NCBI GenBank assembly: GCA_963753185.1
Contig: CAVWBO010000007.1
Span: 992,001 to 1,056,000, forward strand
Reading direction: 5' to 3'
DNA: 64,000 nt
Source of the DNA: SZUA-442 sp963753185
GTDB lineage: Bacteria; Actinomycetota; Acidimicrobiia; Spongiisociales; UBA5794
Shown here: in pieces, positions 37,320 through 45,329 of the stretch
Layout: each line of letters opens with the position of its first letter
Numbering within the stretch: position 1 is the stretch's first letter
Position numbers and translations under genes: made by a program
Notes under the pieces: generated by a model
Told to the model about the DNA's origin: nothing
What the model saw: the letters and a program-made list of their open reading frames with translations, nothing else
Databases searched by the model: none

Positions 37320-38165
37320 ATGGCTGTCCCCGTGTCCTTCCTCAGCGACTTCGGTCACGAAGACGAGTTCGTCGGCGTCGTCCACGGCGTCATCGCCCGG
37401 ATCGCTCCTGAGGTTCGATTGATCGACGTCACCCATGGCATCCGACGCGGAGACGTCCACGGTGGCGCACTCGCCCTCACCCGTGCGGTCCAGTTCATGC
37501 CGGACGGTGTGTTCCTCGCCGTCGTCGATCCGGGGGTCGGGACTGCACGAAGGGCGATCGCGGCGCGTACCCCGGTCGGCTACTTCGTCGGACCGGACAA
37601 CGGGCTGCTCGCACCCGCTGTGGCGATGGTCGGAGGCGCCGATCGCATCGTGTCCCTGGAGGATCCTCGGTTCCGACTTCCGTCCGTCGGGGCGACCTTC
37701 CACGGTCGGGACGTGTTCGCTCCCGCGGCCGCCGTGCTCGCATCGTCCCAGGCGGTCCTCGAGGACCTCGGCCCCGTCCTCGCTCCCGAGACGATCACGC
37801 CCCTGATGGTTCCCCTCTCGGAACCGGCTGGCAACGGTGGGGTCAAGGCGACCGTCCTGTGGATCGACTCGTTCGGGAACATCCAGTTCAACATCGGACC
37901 GGAGGATCTCGGCGCGCTCGACCTCTCACCGGGTGATGATGTGCGTGTGTCCTTCGGGATGACGGACCTCCGCATCGTCTGGGGCGACACGTACGGCTCG
38001 GTGGACGAAGGGGAGGCGGTCATCCATGTCGACTCGCACGGCCAGATCGCCCTCGGCGTGCGGGCGGGCCGCGCAGCGGACGACTTCGCGCTCCACGTCG
38101 GTGACTCGGCGGTGATCGGGCGCCCCGACGGCGGAAACCGCATCGAGATCCGCGCCGTCGACTGA
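37320..38165 (+). CDS. S-adenosyl-L-methionine hydrolase (adenosine-forming), DUF62 family
   Basis: 281 residues of the SAM hydroxide adenosyltransferase family. Motifs are FLSDFGHEDEFVGVVHGVI at the start, DVTHGIRRGDV, FLAVVDPGVGT, FVGPDNGLLAP, FHGRDVFAPAAA, and in the C-terminal domain WIDSFGNIQFNI. Members split SAM into adenosine and methionine. That would connect with the two SAM-sensing operons in this window, but the physiological role is unclear. Start ATG 37320. Confidence 0.92.
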   Translation: MAVPVSFLSDFGHEDEFVGVVHGVIARIAPEVRLIDVTHGIRRGDVHGGALALTRAVQFMPDGVFLAVVDPGVGTARRAIAARTPVGYFVGPDNGLLAPAVAMVGGADRIVSLEDPRFRLPSVGATFHGRDVFAPAAAVLASSQAVLEDLGPVLAPETITPLMVPLSEPAGNGGVKATVLWIDSFGNIQFNIGPEDLGALDLSPGDDVRVSFGMTDLRIVWGDTYGSVDEGEAVIHVDSHGQIALGVRAGRAADDFALHVGDSAVIGRPDGGNRIEIRAVD

Positions 38166-38174
38166 GGGCGCGGA

Positions 38175-38270
38175 CTACGGGGTGAGGCCGCCGGAGGCGA
38201 GCTTGATCAGGAACGCGACCACGATGAACGCCATGAGGACGGCGATCGCGATCGATGTGACCGGTCGCAC
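38175..38270 (-). CDS. 31-residue single-helix membrane peptide
   Basis: GTG at 38270 begins five bases after the stop of the reductase gene and gives VRPVTSIAIAVLMAFIVVAFLIKLASGGLTP, one transmembrane helix and a short polar end. The position directly behind a menaquinone-modifying enzyme suggests a small accessory subunit. Small size makes the call tentative. Confidence 0.45.
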   Translation of the reverse strand: MRPVTSIAIAVLMAFIVVAFLIKLASGGLTP

Positions 38271-38274
38271 GATC

Positions 38275-39498
38275 TCAGGATCCCACGTTGACGGTCCGCT
38301 CGATGGCGGTGTAGATGTGCTCGGACATCTTCGCCTCCTCGGGATCGAGCAGGTTGGCCATCACCTTCAGCGTCCATTCCATCAGCGGCTTGTTCCGGAT
38401 GCCGACCGTCGTGAGGGTCTTCATGATCGTCGGGTTCCCGATGACCCTGACGAAGACGCGTGCGACACGGTGGTAGTCGCCATAGGTTGCCTCGAGCTCT
38501 GCGTCGTAGCCCGCGAGTGCTGACGCGTCACCGGCTACCGCATCTGCCATGTATCGGGCGGCCATGCGCCCCGTTTCGTAGGCGTAGTCGATGCCCTCGC
38601 CGTTGAAAGGGTTGACGGCGCCCGAGGCGTCCCCGACGAGCGCCCAGTTCCGACCGACCTTCGGCCCGACGGACAGCGACATGGGGAGCTTGCCACCGAT
38701 CGGACGGGTGTGGCTCGTGTCGTCGTCGATCTTCCAGTGGTCAGGTAGTTGATGGACATACGCGTCGAGGATGCTCGAGGTGTTGATGTCCTTCCATCCC
38801 TTGAACGTCGAGACGAGGCCTGCACCGACGTTGATCTCGCCGTCGCCGAGAGGGAATACCCATCCGTATCCCGGCATCGCCCTGCCCTCGGCATCGCGGA
38901 TATCGAGTTGGCTCTCGATCATGCGGTCGTCCGAGTTCGGGCTCTCCCAGTACCCGCGAACGGCGAGACCGTACGGGTAGTCGCGACGTCGTGACGCACC
39001 CACGCCGCGCCCGAAGCGGGAGTTCGATCCGTCGGCGATGATCACGAATTCGGGGTGCACGGTCCTGGTCCCGTCTGCGTTCGTGAGGGTGACCGCGGTG
39101 ACCCTGTCGTTGTCGAGGACGGGCATGGCCGTGGTGCCCTGCTCGACGACGGCGCCCTGGGCTGCGGCGAGCCCGGCGACGGTGCCGTCGAGGTCGGCGC
39201 GCCGCATGGTGGCTCCCCAATTCGGGTACACGGAGTGCTCCGGCCATGCGAGTTCGATCTTCATGTCCCCCGCATAGGCGCGGAGGCCCTCGACCCTGTG
39301 GAGGTCGAGGCCGGCGAAGTCGAATCCCATGTCAAGGAGCTGCTTGATCGCCCGTGGTGTGAGGCCGTCGCCGCAGGCCTTCTCACGCGGGTAGCGCTTC
39401 TTCTCGACGAGGTGAACCTCGACGCCGTTTCGTGCCAACCAGTAGGCGGCGGATGCCCCTCCGGGCCCACCACCGACGACGAGGACGCTTGCAGTCAT
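38275..39498 (-). CDS. Geranylgeranyl reductase family flavoprotein (menaquinone reductase MenJ-like)
   Basis: 407 residues with an FAD-binding GGGPGGASAAYWLA at the start, CGDGLTPRAI (the family's C-x-G-D loop), the second FAD motif VGDASGAVNPFNGEGIDYA and a helical C-terminus. Family members reduce isoprenoid double bonds. The location beside respiratory genes and near nuo fits MenJ, which reduces one prenyl unit of menaquinone in actinobacteria; a lipid-geranylgeranyl substrate is the alternative. Start ATG 39498. Confidence 0.87.
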   Translation of the reverse strand: MTASVLVVGGGPGGASAAYWLARNGVEVHLVEKKRYPREKACGDGLTPRAIKQLLDMGFDFAGLDLHRVEGLRAYAGDMKIELAWPEHSVYPNWGATMRRADLDGTVAGLAAAQGAVVEQGTTAMPVLDNDRVTAVTLTNADGTRTVHPEFVIIADGSNSRFGRGVGASRRRDYPYGLAVRGYWESPNSDDRMIESQLDIRDAEGRAMPGYGWVFPLGDGEINVGAGLVSTFKGWKDINTSSILDAYVHQLPDHWKIDDDTSHTRPIGGKLPMSLSVGPKVGRNWALVGDASGAVNPFNGEGIDYAYETGRMAARYMADAVAGDASALAGYDAELEATYGDYHRVARVFVRVIGNPTIMKTLTTVGIRNKPLMEWTLKVMANLLDPEEAKMSEHIYTAIERTVNVGS

Positions 39499-39612
39499 GG
39501 CGGTGAGGGTACCGGCCGGTCGGCACATCGCAGCGGCTCGGTCGAGGCACGAACGGAGCTGATACACCGATCGTGAGCGCCACGGTCACGACCGAGGATG
39601 GTGTGCCGAGCC

Positions 39613-41370
39613 CTACGGCTGGCTCGCCTCGACGGTCTCATCCTCGACTTCGACGAGACCACAGTCGATCTCGGCCTCGGTGCGGTCCTCGCCTCCGAAC
39701 GCCACCCGCTCGTACAGGACGACGGCGGCGATCTGCTCGGGTGTGAGGACGCCGTCATAGCCCGGCATCAACCCGACGCCACCGACCGGCTTGTTCGTGT
39801 CACCGTACGTCGGCTCTGGGAAGTTCGCCGTGCCCAGCGTGACCCACTCAACGTGGTCGGTGCACGCCGAGAAGGTCGCCAGAACGGCGCCACCTGTGAA
39901 GGCCGGTCCCACACCTCCACCGCCGTCGGCTCCGTGGCAGGCGGCGCACTGGGCGTAGATGCCGGCGCCCATCGACAGGTAATCGACCGAAGACGACCCG
40001 TACTCGGACCCGTCGCAGTTGACGGCAAGCCCGGTCGCTGGATCGATGTTGAGTTGGCCAGCGGTGCCACAGTCAGGGCCGTTCGGGGAGACGAGGATGT
40101 AGGTAACGGCGAGCAGCGGGATGATGATGAACGCCGCCGCGAGCCACGTCGGGTACCTGCCCCTGCGCGGGGCTGCCAGTTCTTCGGTCCGATCGCCTCC
40201 GGGTTCGTCGGCCTGCACAGTTGCGGAAGCTGCGATGACCTCCACGTCGTCCGCTGCCGTGGGCTCATCACGCTGCGCTGCGGGTTCGACCGGTGGAGAG
40301 GTCTGCACATCTGAGGATGTTGCCGACGTGCCGCCAGATGGTGCACCGACCGTCGCCGGGTCGACGCCGGCCCATTCGGCGAGGACTGCCTCGAGGGGTT
40401 CGCCGGTCTTCTTGGCGCGTGCCTCGGCGGAGCGCTTCGCGATGGGTGCCGGCATGCCCTTTGCCTCTGCAACCTTCTCCAGGAGTTCGTCCATCGACAT
40501 GGCCGCCGCCGCGGCAGGTGCTCCGGCAGACGGAGGAGTTGCCTGGGCGGTCGGTGCCTCTGGTTGCTCCGGTTGCGACGCGCCCTCAGTGGCAGCGCCC
40601 CCGACGGTCGCTGGGTCGATGCCTGCCCATTCGGCGAGGACTGCCTCGAGGGGTTCGCCGGTCTTCTTGGCGCGTGCCTCGGCGGAGCGCTTCGCGATGG
40701 GTGCCGGCATGCCCTTTGCCTCTGCAACCTTCTCGAGGAGTTCGTCCATCGACATGGCCGCCGCCGCGACTGCTGCGGGTGCGGCTGCTCGCTCGGCTGT
40801 CGGTGCCTCGGCTGGCTCTGGTTCGGCGGCATCCGCGGTTGCAGGCGTCTGCGGGGTCGTGGCGACGGGCTGGCCTGGTCTCTCTGCGACGGGGAGTTCG
40901 AGACCTGCGTCGGCCCTGGCTCGGAGATCGTCGAGGTCGACACCGGCCCACGTCGCGAGGACCGAGTCGATACTGGTTCCCGCGTTTCGGGCACGAGCAT
41001 CCGCAGACGACCGCACGAGCTTCTCCGGCATGCGCTTCGACGCTGCCGCGAGCCCCACCAGATACTCCGTGGAGACCTCAGTCGGCGCACTCTGCGGCGC
41101 AGGGGTATTCGAAGGCACGGGATCGGGCGCCGCCGTCGCCGCCGGCGGGCTGTCGGCGCCCTCGTTCGGGCTATCGAGCGCCGCGGCATCCATGCCGGCG
41201 GCGGGCCCGGTGGGCTCGTCGGTGCCTTCGCCGGCGTCTTCCCCCGCCCATTCGGCGAGGACGGCCTCGAGCGAGATGCCCTCCTTGTCCGCGCGCGCCT
41301 GCGCGGAGCGCTTTGCGAGCGCGGGGGGCATGCCCATCTTCTCTGCCGCTTTGTTGAGGAGTTCGTCCAT
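39613..41370 (-). CDS. Membrane cytochrome c with four N-terminal helical docking-like repeats
   Basis: 585 residues. Repeats of about 43 residues lie at 1-43, 100-143, 206-250 and 291-335, each like MDELLEK-AE-x2-GMP-x2-IAKRSA-x-ARA-x3-G-x2-LEAVLAEWAG, separated by Ala/Pro-rich linkers. One transmembrane helix follows (408-427). A class I cytochrome c domain has one heme site, CAACH at 475-479, with a probable Met ligand in VGLMPGY. Repeats are on the cytoplasmic side if the heme is outside. It is co-directional with the CcoN-CcoO-like gene, seven bases apart. The repeat module also occurs in the bc-complex subunit at 45330. Confidence 0.85.
   Translation of the reverse strand: MDELLNKAAEKMGMPPALAKRSAQARADKEGISLEAVLAEWAGEDAGEGTDEPTGPAAGMDAAALDSPNEGADSPPAATAAPDPVPSNTPAPQSAPTEVSTEYLVGLAAASKRMPEKLVRSSADARARNAGTSIDSVLATWAGVDLDDLRARADAGLELPVAERPGQPVATTPQTPATADAAEPEPAEAPTAERAAAPAAVAAAAMSMDELLEKVAEAKGMPAPIAKRSAEARAKKTGEPLEAVLAEWAGIDPATVGGAATEGASQPEQPEAPTAQATPPSAGAPAAAAAMSMDELLEKVAEAKGMPAPIAKRSAEARAKKTGEPLEAVLAEWAGVDPATVGAPSGGTSATSSDVQTSPPVEPAAQRDEPTAADDVEVIAASATVQADEPGGDRTEELAAPRRGRYPTWLAAAFIIIPLLAVTYILVSPNGPDCGTAGQLNIDPATGLAVNCDGSEYGSSSVDYLSMGAGIYAQCAACHGADGGGGVGPAFTGGAVLATFSACTDHVEWVTLGTANFPEPTYGDTNKPVGGVGLMPGYDGVLTPEQIAAVVLYERVAFGGEDRTEAEIDCGLVEVEDETVEASQP
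40371..40513. repeat. 143-bp near-exact duplication, copy A
   Basis: Matches 40626-40768 with a single mismatch (CTCC/CTCG) and no gaps, offset 255 bp. It encodes the fourth docking-like module of the cytochrome c gene. The near identity at silent positions points to recent duplication or ongoing gene conversion. Confidence 0.92.
40626..40768. repeat. 143-bp near-exact duplication, copy B
   Basis: Partner of 40371-40513. It encodes the third module of the cytochrome c gene; the first and second modules are much more diverged in sequence. Confidence 0.92.
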
Positions 41371-41377
41371 GGTGGCC

Positions 41378-43276
41378 CTACCTCAGGGTCTCGATGTAGC
41401 TGACGAGGGCGTTGAGGTCCTCGGAGGAAAGATACGCGTACGACGGCATCGTCGACCATGGCACCACCGAGCGCGGGTTCGCGAGGTGGGCCTGGACGAT
41501 GACCTTGTCGAAGAATTCGACCCTGCCGGCGTAGTGCATGAGATCAGGGCCGAATCTCGACGTGCCGAGGAGTGCGGGGTTCTCGTTCGCGTAGTCTCCT
41601 GCGACGCTCACCGGTCCGAGCCCGACGTCACTGCCGATGGGGCGAACCTGTTGGGTGTGGCACTCGATGCATCCTTCCGAGATGTAGAGGTCGCGGCCGA
41701 TCGCCTGGGGCGAACCGGTGACATAGGTGCGGTTGGAGTCGGCGAGGATGGTCGCTTCGCGGTCGGCCCTGTCGGCGACGGGGAGCACCCACGTCATGAG
41801 GGCTGCGAAGACCCATACGCCGACGACACCCGTCACGAGCCGTCCCCACGACGCATACCGGGTCTGGCCCTCGAACTCGAGGTCGTAGTCGGTCGAATCG
41901 AATGTCACGGCGCCAGCAGGCTCACCATGTCGAGGTTTCAGGAAAGCGATCTGGCCGATGGCGAAGATCGCAATGCCGATCGCGGCGACCCAGAGGAACA
42001 ACTCCGAGCTGTCTGCCGTCACCTTCCATGCATCCCCTGCGTTCACGAAACCTTGGCTCGCGGGTCCCGCCGCCCAGCTGAAGCCGACGACAACCCCGCC
42101 GACGAGGAGACCCGCCGTTGCGGCGAGCAGGCCCAGCGTCGACAGCACGAAATGGATCGACGGCCCACCGGTGCGGCCGCCGCGGAGGATCGACACCGTG
42201 GCGAAGATCGCGAATGATCCGCCACCGAGGACGATCAGGGCATCGAGGCCGTCGACCCACGGTGTGAACTGGACGACGCCGCTGGTCGCTCTCCACGCGG
42301 TGAGCAATACCACGACGGTTGCGAGCGTGAGGGCCAGGGAGGCGATCACGGCGTACCGGAGGGTCGCTCGGTCCGTGATGGAGGAGACCTTGCCCGCGAT
42401 CATCAAGCCGAGGTCGGCCGCGATCGTCAGGGCCGGTATCAGGGTCGCGATCGCGAACGCAACGGCAAGGGTCTCGTACCAATCCGGTGTGGGGGAGAAG
42501 ATGAAGCGCACGGCAGCGAGATTCGCCCATACCAGGGCCAACGACCAGAAGCCGAGCGTCGACAGCGGTCGTGGAGCAGTCGGATCGGTGCCGGTGAGCG
42601 ACGTGAAGGCGTGGTACAGCAACCCGACGGACGCGGTGACGAAGAACAGCCCGGTCGTGCCGGCGCTCGAGAATGCCATCTGGATGGACCCTGCGATCCC
42701 TTCGGACATCGGGACGATGGCAACGAGACCCGACAAGGCGAGCCAGATCGGAGCTGCGGTGAGATACCAGCCGGTCGCTCCGAGCGAGTCACGCCTCGTC
42801 CGGGCCGTGCCCACCACGGCGACCGCTGCCAGGAGGTAGCCGATCGCCAGGATCGCCCTGGCCCACAGGGGAGAAGCGATCCCCGCGATGCCAGAGCTCA
42901 TGCCGAGCGCCACACCCACGGCGGCGCCGAGAGCTCCAACGGCGATGACCAGAAGGGAGGCGAATGCGACGAGCGAACGCACGACATCGGAACCGGTCAC
43001 CCTCGACAGTGCCAAGTACGAGCAGCCGAGGAGTCCGATCGTGAGCCACCCATCCGTCAGGAGTATGCGGGCAGCCGGGGCGAGGCGGCCATAGGTCGTG
43101 AACGCACTGCCCGAGAGCAGGTCGGGAAGCACCAGTTGCAGCGCGGCGATGGCTCCGATCACCGAGCCGAGGATGAGAAAGATCGAGGCGACGGTCACAT
43201 GGGTGCGAATGACGCTCGTGCCCCGGGGAGAACCGGATGCCTGATCCGGATGGTTCGATGCAGTTTCGGCGGTCAC
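41378..43276 (-). CDS. CcoN-like (degenerate) and CcoO-like fusion protein
   Basis: 632 residues. The first 430 or so form about 12 helices aligning with cbb3 oxidase subunit I: TTYGRLAPAARILL matches TSFGRLRPLHTNAV, and IHFVLSTLGLLAATAGLLVGGVVVGFSW matches the HFW-x-ATIG helix. The heme and copper histidines are missing at the LHTN, GHNAV and HPYY positions. The C-terminal 200 residues are a CcoO-type monoheme cytochrome (GRDLYISEGCIECHTQQVRP; DYANENPALLGTSRFGPDL; NPRSVVPWSTMPSY). Probably an electron-transfer subunit and not an oxygen reductase. GTG 43276 with GGAGG upstream. Confidence 0.8.
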   Translation of the reverse strand: MTAETASNHPDQASGSPRGTSVIRTHVTVASIFLILGSVIGAIAALQLVLPDLLSGSAFTTYGRLAPAARILLTDGWLTIGLLGCSYLALSRVTGSDVVRSLVAFASLLVIAVGALGAAVGVALGMSSGIAGIASPLWARAILAIGYLLAAVAVVGTARTRRDSLGATGWYLTAAPIWLALSGLVAIVPMSEGIAGSIQMAFSSAGTTGLFFVTASVGLLYHAFTSLTGTDPTAPRPLSTLGFWSLALVWANLAAVRFIFSPTPDWYETLAVAFAIATLIPALTIAADLGLMIAGKVSSITDRATLRYAVIASLALTLATVVVLLTAWRATSGVVQFTPWVDGLDALIVLGGGSFAIFATVSILRGGRTGGPSIHFVLSTLGLLAATAGLLVGGVVVGFSWAAGPASQGFVNAGDAWKVTADSSELFLWVAAIGIAIFAIGQIAFLKPRHGEPAGAVTFDSTDYDLEFEGQTRYASWGRLVTGVVGVWVFAALMTWVLPVADRADREATILADSNRTYVTGSPQAIGRDLYISEGCIECHTQQVRPIGSDVGLGPVSVAGDYANENPALLGTSRFGPDLMHYAGRVEFFDKVIVQAHLANPRSVVPWSTMPSYAYLSSEDLNALVSYIETLR

Positions 43277-43408
43277 GCTTTCGGCGTCCTCCTGTGCGTG
43301 CTGACAGCGCTGCCCATGGGATGGCTGGCGAAACTCTAGCCGCGGACATGCCGGCAACCCGCATCGGTTGGCGTGCACGCAGCGAAACGACCACAATCAC
43401 CGGATCGG

Positions 43409-43430
43409 TTCGCCCGGTATTCGCCCGGTA
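43409..43430. promoter_or_regulatory. Tandem 11-base repeat in the divergent respiratory promoter region
   Basis: TTCGCCCGGTA occurs twice in exact tandem (43409-43419 and 43420-43430), one helical turn apart. It is in the 221-base interval between the divergent cytochrome operons. Could be an operator for a regulator binding one face of the helix. Confidence 0.4.
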
Positions 43431-43497
43431 ACCATGAAGGTGCACCCGCGTGAGTTCTCGGGCACCGTAAACTGCCTGCACTCGGACAGGGACATAC

Positions 43498-44082
43498 GTG
43501 ACCGAACGGAAGCAACTCATCGCAGGGCTGGGTCTGATCCTGGTGGGCATCGTCGTCGCGATCGTCGGCTCCTTCCTGGTCCACACGGCCGAAGCTGATG
43601 AGTTCAACGAGTTCGGTCAGGAGATCTACGCGAACTTCCCCAGGGGTTGGGTGCCCGCCACGATCGCGCAGATGGTCGCCCTCGGTGGCGTGTTGATGGC
43701 GATGGCGGGTGCGGCCTTCGGATTCATCTACGGCCGGACGCTCACGTGGGCGCGTGCGATGCTCGGCGCCCTCCTGTTCACCGGATTGATGTTCATCCTG
43801 TTCGCGATCATCCCGAACCAGATGCTCACGCTGTTCCAGTCGACCCTCGAGTGGACGCAGGTCAAGATCTTCGTGACGATCCCGCCGTTCCTCGTCCTCG
43901 GCAATGAGATCTCGATCTCCTACGCGGCGCTGAAGGACATGATCGTCGCCGGGTACGTCACGACCCTCCTCATCGTGCTGCCTGTCGTCATGTACCAGTG
44001 GCAGGAGCGCGCGAAGCGCTCCGACGTGCCGAAGCCCCAACCCGTCTCGAACTACGGGCGCCCGATGCGGACGGTGGAGTGA
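43498..44082 (+). CDS. Membrane protein of unknown function, first gene of the bc operon
   Basis: 194 residues with about four helices (LIAGLGLILVGIVVAIVGSFLV, IAQMVALGGVLMAMAGAAFGFIYG, AMLGALLFTGLMFILFAII, MIVAGYVTTLLIVLPVVMY). The long loop QSTLEWTQVKIFVTIPPFLVLGNEISISYAALKD lies before the last helix. I do not recognise a family. The stop overlaps the ferredoxin gene start (TGATG), so it is probably a structural or assembly part of the bc complex. GTG start at 43498. Confidence 0.75.
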   Translation: MTERKQLIAGLGLILVGIVVAIVGSFLVHTAEADEFNEFGQEIYANFPRGWVPATIAQMVALGGVLMAMAGAAFGFIYGRTLTWARAMLGALLFTGLMFILFAIIPNQMLTLFQSTLEWTQVKIFVTIPPFLVLGNEISISYAALKDMIVAGYVTTLLIVLPVVMYQWQERAKRSDVPKPQPVSNYGRPMRTVE

Positions 44083-44525
44083 TGGCCAAGGAAGCGTGGC
44101 TCGAGACGCCGCCGATGCGAGACGACTACCAGCTCGCCATCGTCGACACCTCGTATGTCCAGGCAGGTGTGAAGCCGAAGACGTTCATCCACATCAACGA
44201 GTCCGAGTGCATCCTGTGTGCCGGCTGCGTCGACATCTGTCCGTGGAAGTGCATCCACTTCCTCTCCACCGACATCATCTCCGAGACCTTCGGCGTCGAC
44301 AACCCCGCGGACAAGGAAGAGAACGGCGCGATCTTCGTGATCGACGACACAGAGTGCACGCGATGCAAGCTGTGCGTCGACCGGTGCCCGACGAACGTGA
44401 TCACGATCGGGAAGTTCGCAGGCTCGCTCGCCGACCAGGGCTCGCAATACGAGATGGCGCCCTGGGAGTACGACACGGGCGAACGTGACGACAAGAGCGG
44501 CGTCAGCTACGGGACGCGGTGGTGA
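44082..44525 (+). CDS. 2x[4Fe-4S] ferredoxin-like subunit of the bc operon
   Basis: 147 residues with two classical cluster motifs, CILCAGCVDICPWKC (first C at about 45) and CTRCKLCVDRCPTN (first C at about 88), separated by a long insert (HFLSTDIISETFGVDNPADKEENG). No signal peptide or membrane helix, so the clusters face the cytoplasm. It sits between the membrane protein and cytochrome b genes and is translationally coupled upstream. It could feed electrons between a cytoplasmic donor and the quinone site; this is inference. Confidence 0.9.
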   Translation: MAKEAWLETPPMRDDYQLAIVDTSYVQAGVKPKTFIHINESECILCAGCVDICPWKCIHFLSTDIISETFGVDNPADKEENGAIFVIDDTECTRCKLCVDRCPTNVITIGKFAGSLADQGSQYEMAPWEYDTGERDDKSGVSYGTRW

Positions 44526-44543
44526 CAGACATGGGGAAGCAAG

Positions 44544-45320
44544 GTGGCTGACGGTAACGGGAGGACAGGGCTCAAGGAAGCCGTGACCGGACTGGGTGAC
44601 CACGTCCGGAATTCCCAGGTGTGGACGTCGATCTTCCGCCCCGGCTCGTCGATGCGGGCCGACAGTGGCGACTCGCCACGCAACCGCGCCTACGTCGTGA
44701 TGAACAATGTCCTGTACCACCTGCACCCTGTGAAGGTGAAGCGCCACGGCGTCAAGCTGTCGTACACGCTGTGCCTCGGGGGACTGAGCTTCTTCCTCTT
44801 CATCCTCCTCACGATCACGGGCATCTTCCTGATGTTCTATTACCGGCCGACGTCACCCCAGGCCTACTTCGACCTCCAGGCGCTCGCAACGGACGTGGCG
44901 TTCGGCCAACTCGTGCGCAACATGCACCGGTGGGGTGCCCACGTCATGGTGCTCACCGTCTTCCTCCACATGTCACGGGTGTTCTATCACGGCGCGTACA
45001 AGCCGCCCCGTGAGTTCAACTGGGTCGTCGGCATCATCCTGCTCCTCCTCACGCTGCTCCTCTCGTTCACCGGCTACCTCCTCCCATGGGACCAGCTGGC
45101 ACTGTGGGCGGTGACGGTCGGGGGGAACATGGCCGCGTACACGCCGGTGTTCGGTGAACAGGTGACATTCGCACTCGTGGGCGGTGTCCAGATCACCGCG
45201 GACACCTTGTTGCGGTTCTATGTTCTCCACGTGTTGTTCCTCCCCTTCATCATCACGATCTTCATGGCCGTGCACTTCTGGCGAGTCCGCAAGGACGGCG
45301 GAATCTCGGGACCCCTCTAA
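44544..45320 (+). CDS. qcrB: Cytochrome b6-like subunit (N-terminal half of cytochrome b)
   Basis: 258 residues with four helices. Heme ligands are H128 and H142 in helix B (RNMHRWGAHVMVLTVFLHMSR) and H229 and H244 in helix D (LRFYVLHV..MAVHFWR), spaced 14 and 15 residues apart as in b6. The quinone-site segment SFTGYLLPWDQLALWAVTVG is present. The split from the subunit IV gene at 45330 resembles b6f and Bacillus-type enzymes; most actinobacteria have one long QcrB. GTG start at 44544. Confidence 0.93.
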   Translation: MADGNGRTGLKEAVTGLGDHVRNSQVWTSIFRPGSSMRADSGDSPRNRAYVVMNNVLYHLHPVKVKRHGVKLSYTLCLGGLSFFLFILLTITGIFLMFYYRPTSPQAYFDLQALATDVAFGQLVRNMHRWGAHVMVLTVFLHMSRVFYHGAYKPPREFNWVVGIILLLLTLLLSFTGYLLPWDQLALWAVTVGGNMAAYTPVFGEQVTFALVGGVQITADTLLRFYVLHVLFLPFIITIFMAVHFWRVRKDGGISGPL

Positions 45321-45329
45321 GGAGCTGGC

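Noticed and set aside
40121..42217. A 698-residue plus-strand frame opposite the cytochrome c and CcoN-CcoO genes
   Set aside because: Low-complexity Ala/Ser-rich antisense shadow; the minus strand carries heme motifs and conserved helices.
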